Part shown: positions 34,809 to 43,920 of the stretch, piece by piece | Numbering within the stretch: the first letter of the stretch is position 1 | How the letters are laid out: every line of letters starts with the position of its first letter | DNA from: Bradyrhizobium archetypum | GTDB taxonomy: Bacteria; Pseudomonadota; Alphaproteobacteria; Rhizobiales; Xanthobacteraceae | NCBI RefSeq assembly: GCF_013114835.1 | Contig: NZ_JAAVLW010000009.1 | Span: forward strand, 1 to 64,000 | DNA length: 64,000 bases | Direction: 5' to 3' | Notes under the pieces: model-generated | Databases searched by the model: none | Told to the model about the DNA's origin: nothing | What the model saw: only the letters and a program-made list of their open reading frames with translations | Position numbers and translations under genes: made by a program

Positions 34809-34830
34809 GCCGCGGCGACGTCGCCGCGGC
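34809..34830. other. Perfect 22-base palindrome between aminotransferase and dadA
   Basis: The arm GCCGCGGCGAC (34809-34819) is followed directly by its exact reverse complement. No T tract follows on the plus strand. On the minus strand a T-rich run follows, but no minus-strand gene would use it. It could be an attenuating hairpin or a protein-binding site ahead of dadA (17 bases to the GTG). Confidence 0.5.
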
Positions 34831-34846
34831 AAATGCGTGAGGGATC

Positions 34847-36112
34847 GTGAAAGTCATCGTTCTCGGCAGTGGCGTGATCGGCGTCACGACCGCCTATTAT
34901 CTCGCGCGTGCCGGCCATGAAGTCGTTGTCGTCGACCGCCAGGGCGCGCCTGCGCTCGAAACCTCCTTCGCCAATGCCGGCGAGGTCTCGCCCGGCTATT
35001 CCTCGCCCTGGGCCGGCCCGGGCGTGCCGGTCAAGGCGATCAAATGGCTCTTGATGCGGCACGGGCCCCTGGTGATCTGGCCGAAGCTAGATCCCGTGAT
35101 GTGGCTGTGGATGCTCAAGATGCTACGCAACTGCACGGCGGAGCGCTACGCGATCAACAAAAGCCGGATGATCCCGATCGCCGAATATAGCCGCGATTGC
35201 CTCCGCACGCTGCGCGACGAGACCGGCATCGCATATGACGAGCGCAGCCGCGGCACGCTGCAGCTCTTCCGCAAGCAGAAGCAGCTCGATTCGACCGGGG
35301 GCGATATCGCGGTGCTCAAGCAGTACGGCGTGCCGTACGAACTCCTGGATCGCAGCGGCTGCATCGGCGCGGAACCCGCGCTGGCGAACGTGAAGGAAAA
35401 GTTCGTCGGGGGGCTGCGCCTGCCGCAGGACGAGACCGGCGATTGCCACATGTTCACACAGTCGCTGGCGCAGGAAGCGGCAAAGCTCGGCGTGCAGTTC
35501 AGGTTCAACACCAGGATCGACCGGCTGGTTGCGGATGGCAACAAGATCACTGGCGTCGTCACCGGCGACGGCCTGTTGCAGGCGGACGCCTATGTCGCGG
35601 CGCTCGGAAGCTGGTCGCCGCGATTGCTCAAACCCATCGGCATTTTCGTTCCAGTCTATCCGGTGAAGGGCTATTCGATCACGGTGCCGGTCACCAATCC
35701 CGACGGCGCGCCGGTGTCGACTGTGATGGATGAGAGCTACAAGGTCGCGATCACGCGGCTGGGCGATCGCATCCGCGTCGGCGGCACCGCGGAAATCTCC
35801 GGCTATTCCGATCGGCTCGACGCGGCGCGGCGCGCGACGCTGGATCACTCGCTGTCTGACATGTTTCCGCACGGCGGCGACTTGCGCGAGGCGAGCTTCT
35901 GGTGCGGCCTGCGCCCGATGACCCCGGACGGCCCGCCGATCATCGGTGCCACGCGCTATGGCAATCTGTATCTCAACACCGGCCACGGCACGCTCGGCTG
36001 GACCATGGCGTGCGGCTCGGGAAGGGTGCTGGCGGATCTGATCTCGGGACGCAAGCCGGATATCGATGTGCGCGAGCTCAATGTGAGCCGGTACGATCAG
36101 CGGTTTGGGTAA
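34847..36112 (+). CDS. dadA: D-amino acid dehydrogenase
   Basis: A 421-residue FAD-dependent DAO-family dehydrogenase. The N-terminal Rossmann motif reads MKVIVLGSGVIGVTTAYYLARAGHEVVVVDR. It is followed by the DadA-typical FANAGEVSPGYSSPWAGPG, and GLRPMTPDGPPIIG and NTGHGTLGWTMACGSGR near the C-terminus. It oxidises D-amino acids to 2-oxo acids at the inner membrane, passing electrons to the respiratory chain. It starts with GTG. No alanine racemase gene is adjacent; the neighbour is an omega-aminotransferase, so its exact substrate may differ from D-alanine. Confidence 0.92.
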   Translation: MKVIVLGSGVIGVTTAYYLARAGHEVVVVDRQGAPALETSFANAGEVSPGYSSPWAGPGVPVKAIKWLLMRHGPLVIWPKLDPVMWLWMLKMLRNCTAERYAINKSRMIPIAEYSRDCLRTLRDETGIAYDERSRGTLQLFRKQKQLDSTGGDIAVLKQYGVPYELLDRSGCIGAEPALANVKEKFVGGLRLPQDETGDCHMFTQSLAQEAAKLGVQFRFNTRIDRLVADGNKITGVVTGDGLLQADAYVAALGSWSPRLLKPIGIFVPVYPVKGYSITVPVTNPDGAPVSTVMDESYKVAITRLGDRIRVGGTAEISGYSDRLDAARRATLDHSLSDMFPHGGDLREASFWCGLRPMTPDGPPIIGATRYGNLYLNTGHGTLGWTMACGSGRVLADLISGRKPDIDVRELNVSRYDQRFG

Positions 36113-36116
36113 CACT

Positions 36117-36195
36117 GTCATTCCGGGATGGTGCGCAAGCACCAGACCCGGAATCTCGAGATTCCGGGTTGGCCTCTGAGGCGCCCCGGAACGAC
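36117..36195. repeat. Dispersed palindromic repeat, copy 2
   Basis: It starts GTCATTCCGGGATGGT and ends GCGCCCCGGAACGAC, with a central perfect dyad CCCGGAATCTCGAGATTCCGGG. It is the same family as 13188-13260 and lies between the 3' ends of dadA and the XRE-cupin gene. Confidence 0.8.
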
Positions 36196-36203
36196 AAGCT
36201 GAC

Positions 36204-36887
36204 TCAGCCCGCCTGCGTCACGCAGTTCACCCACAGCACCACTGCTTTCGTATCATCCGCCGGATTTGAAAAGCGGTGCGGCCTGCGGCTGGCGAACCGA
36301 AAACTGTCGCCCTGCTTCAACGTCCAGGTCTCGGCGTCCACCGTCAGCGTCATCTCGCCTTCCAGCACGAGGCCGGCCTCTTCGCCGTCATGGGTGTAGA
36401 GCTCGTCGCCGGTGTTGCCGCCTGGCTCCATGTGCACGAGAAACAGGTTGAGGCGGCTTTCCGTTCCGGCCGGGCTCAGCAATTGCTTTGAGATGCCGGT
36501 GCGCCAGAGTTTCAGTTCAGCGCGCTGCAATTGCCGCGTCACAACACCGCCGGACGTGGCATCATCGCCTGACTTCGAGCCGAACAGCGCGGCAATGCCG
36601 ACGCCAAGCACGTCGGCGAGCGTGGCAAGCACACGCAGCGACGGCGACGACAGGCCGCGCTCGATCTGGCTGAGAAAGCCGATCGACAGATCGGTCCGCG
36701 CCGCAATGGTTTGCAGCGAAAGCTTGTGCTCGCGGCGCAGATCGCGAATGCGGCGGCCGACCGCGAGATCCATCGCCGGCTCGGCAGGCGTTGCGGCGGA
36801 CTTCGCCTTCTGCCCGCGCACGGCCCTTCCGGCGGCCTTCGCTTTGGCTTTGGGTACCGCCGTCCTGATTCTCTTGCCTCCGCTCAC
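36204..36887 (-). CDS. XRE-cupin transcriptional regulator
   Basis: A 227-residue regulator. A Lys/Ala-rich N-terminal extension (1-38) precedes an XRE helix-turn-helix at about 42-100 (IRDLRREHKLSLQTIAARTDLSIGFLSQIERG). A C-terminal cupin lies at about 150-222 (YTHDGEEAGLVLEGEMTLTVD...FASRRPHRFSN). It is a paralogue of the regulator at 32746-33294 with the same architecture. It starts with GTG at 36887. It is divergent from the amino-acid ABC importer operon and probably controls it. Confidence 0.9.
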   Translation of the reverse strand: MSGGKRIRTAVPKAKAKAAGRAVRGQKAKSAATPAEPAMDLAVGRRIRDLRREHKLSLQTIAARTDLSIGFLSQIERGLSSPSLRVLATLADVLGVGIAALFGSKSGDDATSGGVVTRQLQRAELKLWRTGISKQLLSPAGTESRLNLFLVHMEPGGNTGDELYTHDGEEAGLVLEGEMTLTVDAETWTLKQGDSFRFASRRPHRFSNPADDTKAVVLWVNCVTQAG

Positions 36888-37050
36888 GTCAGGCTGCTTC
36901 CTTCATGTGCATGAAAATTACTTGCAATGGCGGGCGAAGTGTGACCACAATTTCATAATGGTGAAAATAGGCTCGAACAGCATCGCCCGCAACTCTTTGG
37001 TTTTAAGGTTGGCGAAAGTTCGGGCGGCGTTCAGATCGGGAGGTGGTGCG

Positions 37051-37818
37051 ATGGCTCTGAAGCGTCTCGTTCAGGCCGCGATGGTGGCCCTTGTTCTCAC
37101 GGCTGCGATGCCGGTAGCAGCGCAGCAGGTGCTGAAGGTGGGCTCGACGCCGACCGGCGTGCCCTTCACCTTCCTCGACACCAAGACCAACAGCATTCAA
37201 GGCATCATGGTCGATCTGATCACCGAGATCGGCAAGGATGCCGGCTTTAAGGTGCAGATCGAGCCGATGCAGTTCTCGACGCTGATCGCCTCGCTCACCT
37301 CGAACAAGATCGACATCATCTCGGCCGCGATGTTCGTCACGCCGGCACGCAAGGAAGTGATCGATTTCTCCGAACCATTCTACAGCTATGGCGAGGGGCT
37401 CCTGGTGCCGAAGAGCGACAGCAAGGTCTACACCACGCAGGAGGATCTGAAGGGCGAGGTGGTCGGCGCGCAGGTCGGGACTGCCTTTGTCGATGCGCTG
37501 AAGAAGTCCGGCCTGTTCAGCGAAGTGAAGGCCTATGACACGATTCCCGACATTCTGCGCGACGTGAACGCCGGGCGCCTCAAGGCCGGCTTCGCCGATT
37601 ATCCGATCCTTGCCTACAATCTCAAGCAGGGCGGTTTTCCCGAGGCACGTATCGTCGAGAGCTACAAGCCGACCACGATCGGTTCGGTCGGCATCGGCGT
37701 ACGCAAGGGTGACACCGAACTTCTCGCCAAGATCAACGCCTCGCTGGCGAAGCTGAAGGCGAACGGCACGGTTGCAAAGATCCTCGATAAATGGGGCCTG
37801 AAGGCGCAGGGTGCCTGA
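37051..37818 (+). CDS. Amino-acid ABC transporter, periplasmic binding protein
   Basis: A 255-residue family-3 solute-binding protein with a signal peptide (about 1-24, MVALVLTAAMPVAAQQ). The core has the HisJ-like pattern LKVGSTPTGVPFTFLDTKTNSIQGIMVDLITEI and the TPARKEVIDFSEPFYSYGEGLLV region. It binds a polar amino acid or amine in the periplasm for the membrane components encoded next. The ATG at 37051 has a GGAGGTG site. Its stop overlaps the permease start by one base (TGATG). Confidence 0.92.
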   Translation: MALKRLVQAAMVALVLTAAMPVAAQQVLKVGSTPTGVPFTFLDTKTNSIQGIMVDLITEIGKDAGFKVQIEPMQFSTLIASLTSNKIDIISAAMFVTPARKEVIDFSEPFYSYGEGLLVPKSDSKVYTTQEDLKGEVVGAQVGTAFVDALKKSGLFSEVKAYDTIPDILRDVNAGRLKAGFADYPILAYNLKQGGFPEARIVESYKPTTIGSVGIGVRKGDTELLAKINASLAKLKANGTVAKILDKWGLKAQGA

Positions 37819-38471
37819 TGCAAGCCTTCTGGCGCGACGCGGTCGAGTTCCTGCCGATTCTGATGAGCGGCGTGGCGCTGACGATCATCGTCACGATCGG
37901 CTCGCTGTTGCTGTCGACCACGCTCGGCCTAGTCTGGGCCTTGATGCGCGTATCCGGCATCGGCGTCTTCGCAGGCTTCAGCGCCGGGCTGATCAACGTC
38001 ATCCGCGGCATCCCGATCATCGTGCTGTTGTTCTATCTCTATTTCGTGATGCCCGAACTCGGCCTGACGCTGACCGCGCTGCAGGCTGCAATTCTCGGCC
38101 TCGGTATCGCCTATTCGGCCTACCAGGCCGAGAACTTTCGCGCCGGCATCGAGGCCATCGACAAGGGGCAGATCGAGGCAGCGCAGGCGATCGGCATGGG
38201 CTGGTGGCAGACCATGCGCCGCGTGGTGCTGCCGCAGGCGGTTAGAATCGTGCTGCCGCCCTACGGCAACATCATGATCATGATGCTGAAGGATTCCTCG
38301 CAAGCCTCGACCATCACGGTTGCGGAACTTGCGCTGCAGGGCAAGCTGATCGCATCCTCGACCTTCAAGAACACCAGCGTGTTCACGCTTGTCGCATTGA
38401 TGTATCTCACCATGAGCATTCCGCTCATTCTCCTGGTCCGTCACTTCGAAAAGCGCGCGGGCCAGAAATGA
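37818..38471 (+). CDS. Amino-acid ABC transporter, permease
   Basis: A 217-residue HisM/HisQ-type permease with five membrane helices. The EAA loop that contacts the ATPase reads IEAAQAIGMGWWQTMRRVVLPQA. The N-terminal TLIIV...LGLVWALMR segment is also typical. Only one permease is encoded, so the channel is probably a homodimer. It overlaps the binding protein by one base and the ATPase by four (ATGA), giving tight translational coupling. Confidence 0.92.
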   Translation: MQAFWRDAVEFLPILMSGVALTIIVTIGSLLLSTTLGLVWALMRVSGIGVFAGFSAGLINVIRGIPIIVLLFYLYFVMPELGLTLTALQAAILGLGIAYSAYQAENFRAGIEAIDKGQIEAAQAIGMGWWQTMRRVVLPQAVRIVLPPYGNIMIMMLKDSSQASTITVAELALQGKLIASSTFKNTSVFTLVALMYLTMSIPLILLVRHFEKRAGQK

Positions 38472-39199
38472 TCGAGCTTACCAACGTTCACAAGAGCTTC
38501 GGCAAGGTCGAAGTGCTCAAGGGCATCACCGCCTCCGTCGAGAAGGGCGAAGTGGTCTGCATCATCGGCCCCTCGGGCTCGGGAAAATCCACCATCCTGC
38601 GCTGCATCAACGGGCTGGAGAGCTATGACAGCGGCGACATCCTAGTCGAGGGCGCGCGGGTCGATCGCCATGCGGCTTCGATCATTGCGATCCGGACCCA
38701 AGTCTCGATGGTGTTTCAGCGCTTCAACCTGTTTCCGCACCGGACCGCGCTGGAAAACGTCATCGAAGGGCCGGTCTATGTGAAGCGAGAACCACACGCG
38801 CAAGCGGTTGAGCGCGGCCATGATCTGCTGGCGCAGGTCGGACTCGCGGAGAAGGCCGATGCCTATCCGCCGCAGCTCTCGGGCGGACAGCAGCAGCGCG
38901 TTGCGATTGCGCGGGCGCTCGCGATGCAGCCGAAGGCGATATTGTTCGACGAGCCGACCTCGGCGCTCGATCCCGAACTGGTTGGCGACGTGCTTTCGGT
39001 GATGCGCAAGCTTGCCGACGACGGCATGACCATGGTCGTCGTCACCCACGAGATGGGATTTGCCCGGGATGTCGCCGACCGCGTGCTGTTCATCGACGGC
39101 GGCGTGATCGTCGAGCAGGGGGCGGCGAAATCGGTCCTCAACCAGCCGCAGCATGCGCGCACGCAGGATTTCTTGCGGCGCGTGCTGCATCCGCTCTGA
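38468..39199 (+). CDS. Amino-acid ABC transporter, ATP-binding protein
   Basis: A 243-residue GlnQ/HisP-type ATPase. Visible motifs are Walker A (GPSGSGKST, about 35-43), the Q loop (VFQRFNLFPH), the ABC signature (LSGGQQQRVAIARAL), Walker B (AILFDEPTSALDPE) and the H loop (VVVTHEMGFARD). It energises import by the permease encoded upstream. It is co-transcribed with the binding protein, the permease and, 10 bases downstream, an FAD oxidase gene. Confidence 0.95.
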   Translation: MIELTNVHKSFGKVEVLKGITASVEKGEVVCIIGPSGSGKSTILRCINGLESYDSGDILVEGARVDRHAASIIAIRTQVSMVFQRFNLFPHRTALENVIEGPVYVKREPHAQAVERGHDLLAQVGLAEKADAYPPQLSGGQQQRVAIARALAMQPKAILFDEPTSALDPELVGDVLSVMRKLADDGMTMVVVTHEMGFARDVADRVLFIDGGVIVEQGAAKSVLNQPQHARTQDFLRRVLHPL

Positions 39200-39209
39200 G
39201 TTTGCCAGC

Positions 39210-40502
39210 ATGAATGCGCCTGTCCAATTGCCGCTGCCGCCAAGCCTTTACGCCGATACGGCGGTCGCGCCCATACCGACGCCGCCGCTTGCCGCCGACA
39301 AGAAGGTTTCGGTCGCGATCATCGGCGGCGGTTTCACCGGGCTTTCCACCGCGCTGCATCTGGCCGAGCAGGGCGTCGATGTCGCCGTATTGGAAGCGCA
39401 ACAGCCGGGCTGGGGCGCCTCGGGCAACAATGGCGGCCAGGTCAATCCAGGGCTCAAGCACGACCCCGACCAGATCGAGGCCGATTTTGGTGCCGAGCTT
39501 GGCGGCCGCATGATCGCTTTCGCCTACGGCACCACGAACTACACGTTCGATCTGATCCGCCGTTACCAGATTCCCTGCGACGCGCGGCAGAACGGCACGC
39601 TGCGCGCAGCTTACAATGAAGCAAGCGCAGCGGGAATCGAAAACACGGCAAAGCAATGCATCCGCCTCGGCATGCCGGTGACGCTGTTGAACAGCGAGCA
39701 GATCCGCGAGATGACCGGCACCGATCGCTATCTCTGCGCCATGCTGGACAATCGCGGCGGCGACCTGCATCCCTTGAGTTACGCGCGCGGGCTGGCGCGC
39801 GCTGCGATCGCGGCCGGTGCCGCCGTCCATGGCGAGACGCCGGCGCTCTCCTTGTCGCGAGAAGGCGCGCATTGGCGCGTTGCGACGCCGCGCGGGATCG
39901 TGCGCGCCGACAAGGTGCTGCTGGCAACCAACGGCTTCACCGATGATCTTTGGCCGGCGCTCCGCCGCAGCATCGTGCCGGTATTCTCGTCGATCACCGC
40001 CACCGCGCCTTTATCCCAGGCGGTCGCGCGCGAGATCATGCCGACGCGCTCGGCGTTGTACGAGAGCGGCCACATCACAGTGTACTATCGGATCGATGCG
40101 CACAATCGCCTGTTGATGGGCGGGCGCGGGCCGATGCGCTGGATCAGCAAGCCGGCCGAAGTTGCCTATCTCATCCGCTATGCGGAGCGCCTATGGCCGC
40201 AATTGAAGGGCGTGAGCTGGACGCACGGCTGGAACAGCCGGCTCGCGATTACGCCGGATCATTATCCCCATGTGCATGAGCCGGTGGAGAATCTGTTGAT
40301 CTCGCTCGGTTGCAACGGCCGAGGTGTCGCGCTTTCGACCGCGATGGGCGCGCAACTGGCGCGCCGCCTCATCGGCGGAAAGAATGCCGAAATCGACATG
40401 CCCATCACCGGCATCAAGCCGATGGCGTTGCACGCCTTCTGGCCGCTCGGCGTCACTGCCGCCGTGCTGATGGGAAGGTTGCGGGACCGGCTGGGAACGT
40501 AG
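39210..40502 (+). CDS. FAD-dependent amine oxidase (PuuB/DAO-like)
   Basis: A 430-residue DAO-fold flavoprotein. The Rossmann motif is VAIIGGGFTGLSTALHLAEQGVDVAVLE and the downstream block is GASGNNGGQVNPGLKHDPD. The C-terminal part reads SLGCNGRGVALSTAMGAQLARRL. These features resemble gamma-glutamylputrescine oxidase (PuuB) and related amine oxidases. It follows the ABC importer ATPase by 10 bases, so it probably oxidises the compound that importer brings in. The product would be an aldehyde or 2-oxo acid plus ammonia and peroxide. Substrate not determinable from sequence. Confidence 0.88.
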   Translation: MNAPVQLPLPPSLYADTAVAPIPTPPLAADKKVSVAIIGGGFTGLSTALHLAEQGVDVAVLEAQQPGWGASGNNGGQVNPGLKHDPDQIEADFGAELGGRMIAFAYGTTNYTFDLIRRYQIPCDARQNGTLRAAYNEASAAGIENTAKQCIRLGMPVTLLNSEQIREMTGTDRYLCAMLDNRGGDLHPLSYARGLARAAIAAGAAVHGETPALSLSREGAHWRVATPRGIVRADKVLLATNGFTDDLWPALRRSIVPVFSSITATAPLSQAVAREIMPTRSALYESGHITVYYRIDAHNRLLMGGRGPMRWISKPAEVAYLIRYAERLWPQLKGVSWTHGWNSRLAITPDHYPHVHEPVENLLISLGCNGRGVALSTAMGAQLARRLIGGKNAEIDMPITGIKPMALHAFWPLGVTAAVLMGRLRDRLGT

Positions 40503-40553
40503 CGACGCGGCGATCGCGGACTTCATCGAACGACATATCGAAGCGGCGGGCCT

Positions 40554-40578
40554 GGAACCTCCAGCATCGGCGAGCGTT
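40554..40578 (+). promoter_or_regulatory. EcfG-type promoter for the DUF1236 gene
   Basis: GGAAC (40554-40558) and CGTT (40575-40578) are separated by exactly 16 bases. The ATG of the DUF1236 gene is 34 bases downstream, giving a leader of about 28 bases with a GGAGGAAG ribosome-binding site. Confidence 0.65.
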
Positions 40579-40612
40579 CGCTTGCGTGACGCCCATACGG
40601 AGGAAGTTTCAC

Positions 40613-41935
40613 ATGCGCAAGCAGCTATTATTGTCGACTGGAATTATCTGCCTGATGCTGGCGCCCGCCGTTTCCTACGGCCAGGCGCCCGGCGCAAGAG
40701 GCGAAGAGCAGAAACAGATGCGGCCCAGCGATTCTGGCAGAGGCGGGGCATCGCAGGAACGCGGTGGCGAGCGAGCGCAGGAACGTGGACCGGCTGCGGA
40801 ACAAAGGACGCAAGGCGCCGCAGGCCGTGAGGAAAGAGGCGCCGGTTCCCGGCAAACTGAGGAGAGAGGCAAGGCCGCGCCATCATCCGAGCGCCCGGCA
40901 GCCGCCGCCGACGACAGCAAGCGCGGCCGCGGCGACGATGCAAAGTCCGGCGAGCGTGCGCAGGATTCCCGCCAGGGAGGCCGCGACGCGCAGACGGCAC
41001 GTGAAGGCAAGGACGCCAAAGACAGCGGCAAGGGCAGCGCCGAGATGAAGCGCGACAGTGATCGGGAAAAATCGCACGCCGAATCCGACAAGGGCAAGGA
41101 AGGAACGACCGCCCAGAAGGAGCGCGAGGGCACGGGCCAGAAAGACGTTCAAAAAGACGTCCAGAAAGACACCGGCCGCGATCAGCGTGAAGGCTCCAAG
41201 GGCGCCGCTGAGCAGGGCAAGGATGCGAATCGGCCGTCGACCGCGACCGACACCTCGCGCACGCAGCCGTCAACGAACGCGCAGACCGCGCCAGGTACCT
41301 CGACCACCCAGACCAACCAAAGCCAGACGACGCAGAGCCAGACCGGACAAACGCAAACCGGTCAGCAGTCCGGCATCTCCGTCGAAAAGCAGGAGCGCAT
41401 TTCCCAGACCTTGACACGCGAGCGGCTGGCGCCGCCCGAGCGCAATCTCAACATCTCGATCCACGTCGGTGAAACGTTGCCTCGGGACGTGCGGGTGCAT
41501 CGTCTGCCGCCTGAAATCGTTTCGATCGAGCCTGCATATCGCGACTATGACTACTTCACGACCGAAGAGGACATCGTGATCGTCGAGCCGCGCACGCATC
41601 GAATCGTGAGTCAGATTCCGCGCGATGCGTCGCGTATTCGCGCGGCCGGCGGCGGCACCAGCACTGGCACGGCGACCGGCGGGACCGGCACGATGGCCGC
41701 CGGCGGCAGCGCGCCCTGCCGCATCATGCGCCGCGACGCCGCGGGCAACGTCACCGAAGTGACGCCGCAAACGGTCGGCTCGACCGCGCAGCAGGAATCC
41801 ATCAGCGTGACCGTGCGCATGCCCGGTGGCGTATCCACGGCGCCGATCCCGTTGGGCGCGCCGGACGGACAGATCGTGGTCTCTGCGCAAGGCGGCGCTG
41901 ATTGCATGGTAACGCTTGAGCCGCAGACACGGTAG
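40613..41935 (+). CDS. DUF1236 exported protein with long low-complexity region
   Basis: A 440-residue protein. A signal peptide covers about 1-23 (LLLSTGIICLMLAPAVSYG). A very hydrophilic low-complexity region follows (about 25-260), rich in Gly, Glu, Lys, Arg, Gln and Thr, with the short repeat QKDVQKDVQKD and a Gln/Thr-rich stretch. The DUF1236-type domain (about 285-340) reads LNISIHVGETLPRDVRVHRLPPEIV... YFTTEEDIVIVEPRTHRIV. The family is found in the periplasm of rhizobia and its role is unknown. An EcfG-type promoter suggests stress induction. The disordered region would suit a hydration or envelope-protective role, which is inference only. Confidence 0.85.
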   Translation: MRKQLLLSTGIICLMLAPAVSYGQAPGARGEEQKQMRPSDSGRGGASQERGGERAQERGPAAEQRTQGAAGREERGAGSRQTEERGKAAPSSERPAAAADDSKRGRGDDAKSGERAQDSRQGGRDAQTAREGKDAKDSGKGSAEMKRDSDREKSHAESDKGKEGTTAQKEREGTGQKDVQKDVQKDTGRDQREGSKGAAEQGKDANRPSTATDTSRTQPSTNAQTAPGTSTTQTNQSQTTQSQTGQTQTGQQSGISVEKQERISQTLTRERLAPPERNLNISIHVGETLPRDVRVHRLPPEIVSIEPAYRDYDYFTTEEDIVIVEPRTHRIVSQIPRDASRIRAAGGGTSTGTATGGTGTMAAGGSAPCRIMRRDAAGNVTEVTPQTVGSTAQQESISVTVRMPGGVSTAPIPLGAPDGQIVVSAQGGADCMVTLEPQTR

Positions 41936-41970
41936 GTACGTCGCGCTGGCGCTTTCAGACCCGTGATCGA

Positions 41971-42003
41971 GAAAAAGTGCGGCACCTGGTTGCCGCACTT
42001 TTT
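41971..42003. terminator. Bidirectional rho-independent terminator
   Basis: The stem AAAAAGTGCGGCA / TGCCGCACTTTTT around a CCTGGT loop, with A and T tracts on both sides, lies between the convergent DUF1236 and gamma-glutamyltransferase genes. Confidence 0.9.
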
Positions 42004-42045
42004 GTTGTCCGAGCCGTTCGCGTTATTCCCGTCATCTCGGGCGCC

Positions 42046-43638
42046 TCACCTCTCCGCCACCGCCTCGCTCCAGGCGTGGAATGGCTCGGTGGCGCCGCTG
42101 TTGGTTTCGCCGTTGCGCATTACGATGCTGGGGCAGGCGAATTTCATCGGCAGCGCCTGGATGCGGGCTTCCTCGTAGTCGAAGCGAGCGCGCAATGCCT
42201 CGCGCGCGGCTTGCGGCAGGCGCGCGTCGCCGATCACGACCGCGCCTTCGCTGGCGTCAATGCGCGGCTGATGGATTGCGGCATCGAGGTCCATCCCATA
42301 GTCCATCACGAAGGAGAGAAGCTGGCTGACCGCAGGCAGGATGCGCCGGCCACCGGAGGCGCCGACCGCCACGCGGCGTCCGTCGCTCGCCTGCGCCAGC
42401 ACCGGCGTGTAGTTGGTGAGGCAGCGTTTGCCCGGCGCCAGCGAATTCGGCGTGCCCGGCGTCGGGTCGAACCACATGATGCCGTTGTTCATGGTGATAC
42501 CGGTCTGCCCTGACACGAATTTGGAACCGAAGGTCGACAACAGCGTCTGCGTCACCGCCGCCATGTTGCCCTCGCGATCGACCGCCGAAAAATGCGTGGT
42601 GCAAGCCGGCGCAAGCGTTTCCGCACCGAGCGAGCGCCGGCCGTCTTCGTCTCCCATGTCCTTGAGGCGTTCGCGATAGGCGGCCTGCAATGCCGATGCA
42701 AAGGCGGCATAGGCCGCCGCATCCGGTCCGCCGCGCGCGGGCGCAAGGTCCTTTTGCAGCAGACCGAGCGTACGCGACAGCGTCGGGCCTGCGGTGAGCT
42801 CGGGCGTCGCGAACACTTTGCCGCCGCGATAGGGGATAACCAGCGGTTCACGCAGGTGCGCGCGGAATGGCGCGAGGTCCTCGACCGACAGCGCGCCGCC
42901 GGACGCCTGGATATCGGCGGCCAGGCTCTTCGCCAGATCACCTTCGTAGAAATCGCGTGGCCCAGCGCTGGCAAGCTGCGCCATCGTGGCCTTGAGCCTG
43001 TCCTGCGGCATGCGGACGATCGACCTGATGCCCCATTGCGGGTTCGGCGGAAGCCCATCCAACAGGTACGCGGCGGCGCTGGCGGGATAGCGCCTGAGAT
43101 CCGCCGCCGCGCTGGAAATCATCACCGTGGTCCACCAGTCGACCGCGAGACCTTCGCCGGCGAGCCTGACACTCGGCGCCAACAATTCATTCCACGGCAG
43201 CATGGCGTGGCGGCGGTGGGCCTCCTCCATGCCGGCGACCACGCCGGGCACCGCGATCGAGCCGGGACCGTGAATGTTGCGGTCGTCCTTCACGCGCGGC
43301 CAGGGGAAGATGTCGGAAGCCGCGCCACCGCCGGTCAGCGGATAATCTGCAGGGTTCAGGCTCCGCGGTGCGCGCATGCCGTAGTCGATCACCTCATAGC
43401 GATCTTCGCGCGCGCGGTAGAGTACCATCGCGCCGCCGCCGCCGAGCCCGCTCATCCAGGGCTCGAGCACGCCAAGCGCAAACGTGGTCGCGATAACAGC
43501 ATCGACGCAGTCGCCGCCTGCGGCCAGGACTTCGGCGCCGACCTGTGCCGCTCGACTCGATTGCGCAGCGACGATGCCGCCGTTGGAGGTGACCGCCGGC
43601 TTGCGGACTTGCTGGTTGCTGGAGAACTGGTCGCGCAT
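42046..43638 (-). CDS. ggt: Gamma-glutamyltransferase family protein
   Basis: A 530-residue N-terminal-nucleophile hydrolase of the gamma-glutamyltransferase family. The catalytic Thr that starts the small subunit after self-cleavage lies in TTHFSAVDREGNMAAVTQTL. Upstream blocks include EPWMSGLGGGGAMVLY and the downstream GGRRILPAVSQLLSFV. No clear signal peptide is visible (MRDQFSSNQQVRKPAV), unlike E. coli Ggt, so it may be cytoplasmic. It cleaves gamma-glutamyl bonds as in glutathione or gamma-glutamylated amines. A gamma-glutamylcyclotransferase-like fragment lies 1.5 kb away. Confidence 0.9.
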   Translation of the reverse strand: MRDQFSSNQQVRKPAVTSNGGIVAAQSSRAAQVGAEVLAAGGDCVDAVIATTFALGVLEPWMSGLGGGGAMVLYRAREDRYEVIDYGMRAPRSLNPADYPLTGGGAASDIFPWPRVKDDRNIHGPGSIAVPGVVAGMEEAHRRHAMLPWNELLAPSVRLAGEGLAVDWWTTVMISSAAADLRRYPASAAAYLLDGLPPNPQWGIRSIVRMPQDRLKATMAQLASAGPRDFYEGDLAKSLAADIQASGGALSVEDLAPFRAHLREPLVIPYRGGKVFATPELTAGPTLSRTLGLLQKDLAPARGGPDAAAYAAFASALQAAYRERLKDMGDEDGRRSLGAETLAPACTTHFSAVDREGNMAAVTQTLLSTFGSKFVSGQTGITMNNGIMWFDPTPGTPNSLAPGKRCLTNYTPVLAQASDGRRVAVGASGGRRILPAVSQLLSFVMDYGMDLDAAIHQPRIDASEGAVVIGDARLPQAAREALRARFDYEEARIQALPMKFACPSIVMRNGETNSGATEPFHAWSEAVAER

Positions 43639-43920
43639 CGGCTTCGCCCTGGTTATTATGGTTACGTGGCCGGTGCACTCGATCGGACATCGGCTGATCG
43701 ATCGCCGTTCTAGGCGAAATTCGTCTATGGAGGAAGGACTTGCGGCAGATAAGGGTTTCCTCCGGCAGAAGCCGCAGTCCTCAGGTCCCCGACGGTTGAC
43801 AAAATTTGGCTTGAATTATCGGCGGCGCGGCGCAATGTTTTCTCGGTCACCGGCGCCTGGTTCGCGTGGCGTCAGTGGGCTCAGAACTGTCGCGTCAATT
43901 GCCAGGCAAGAGCACAACAA

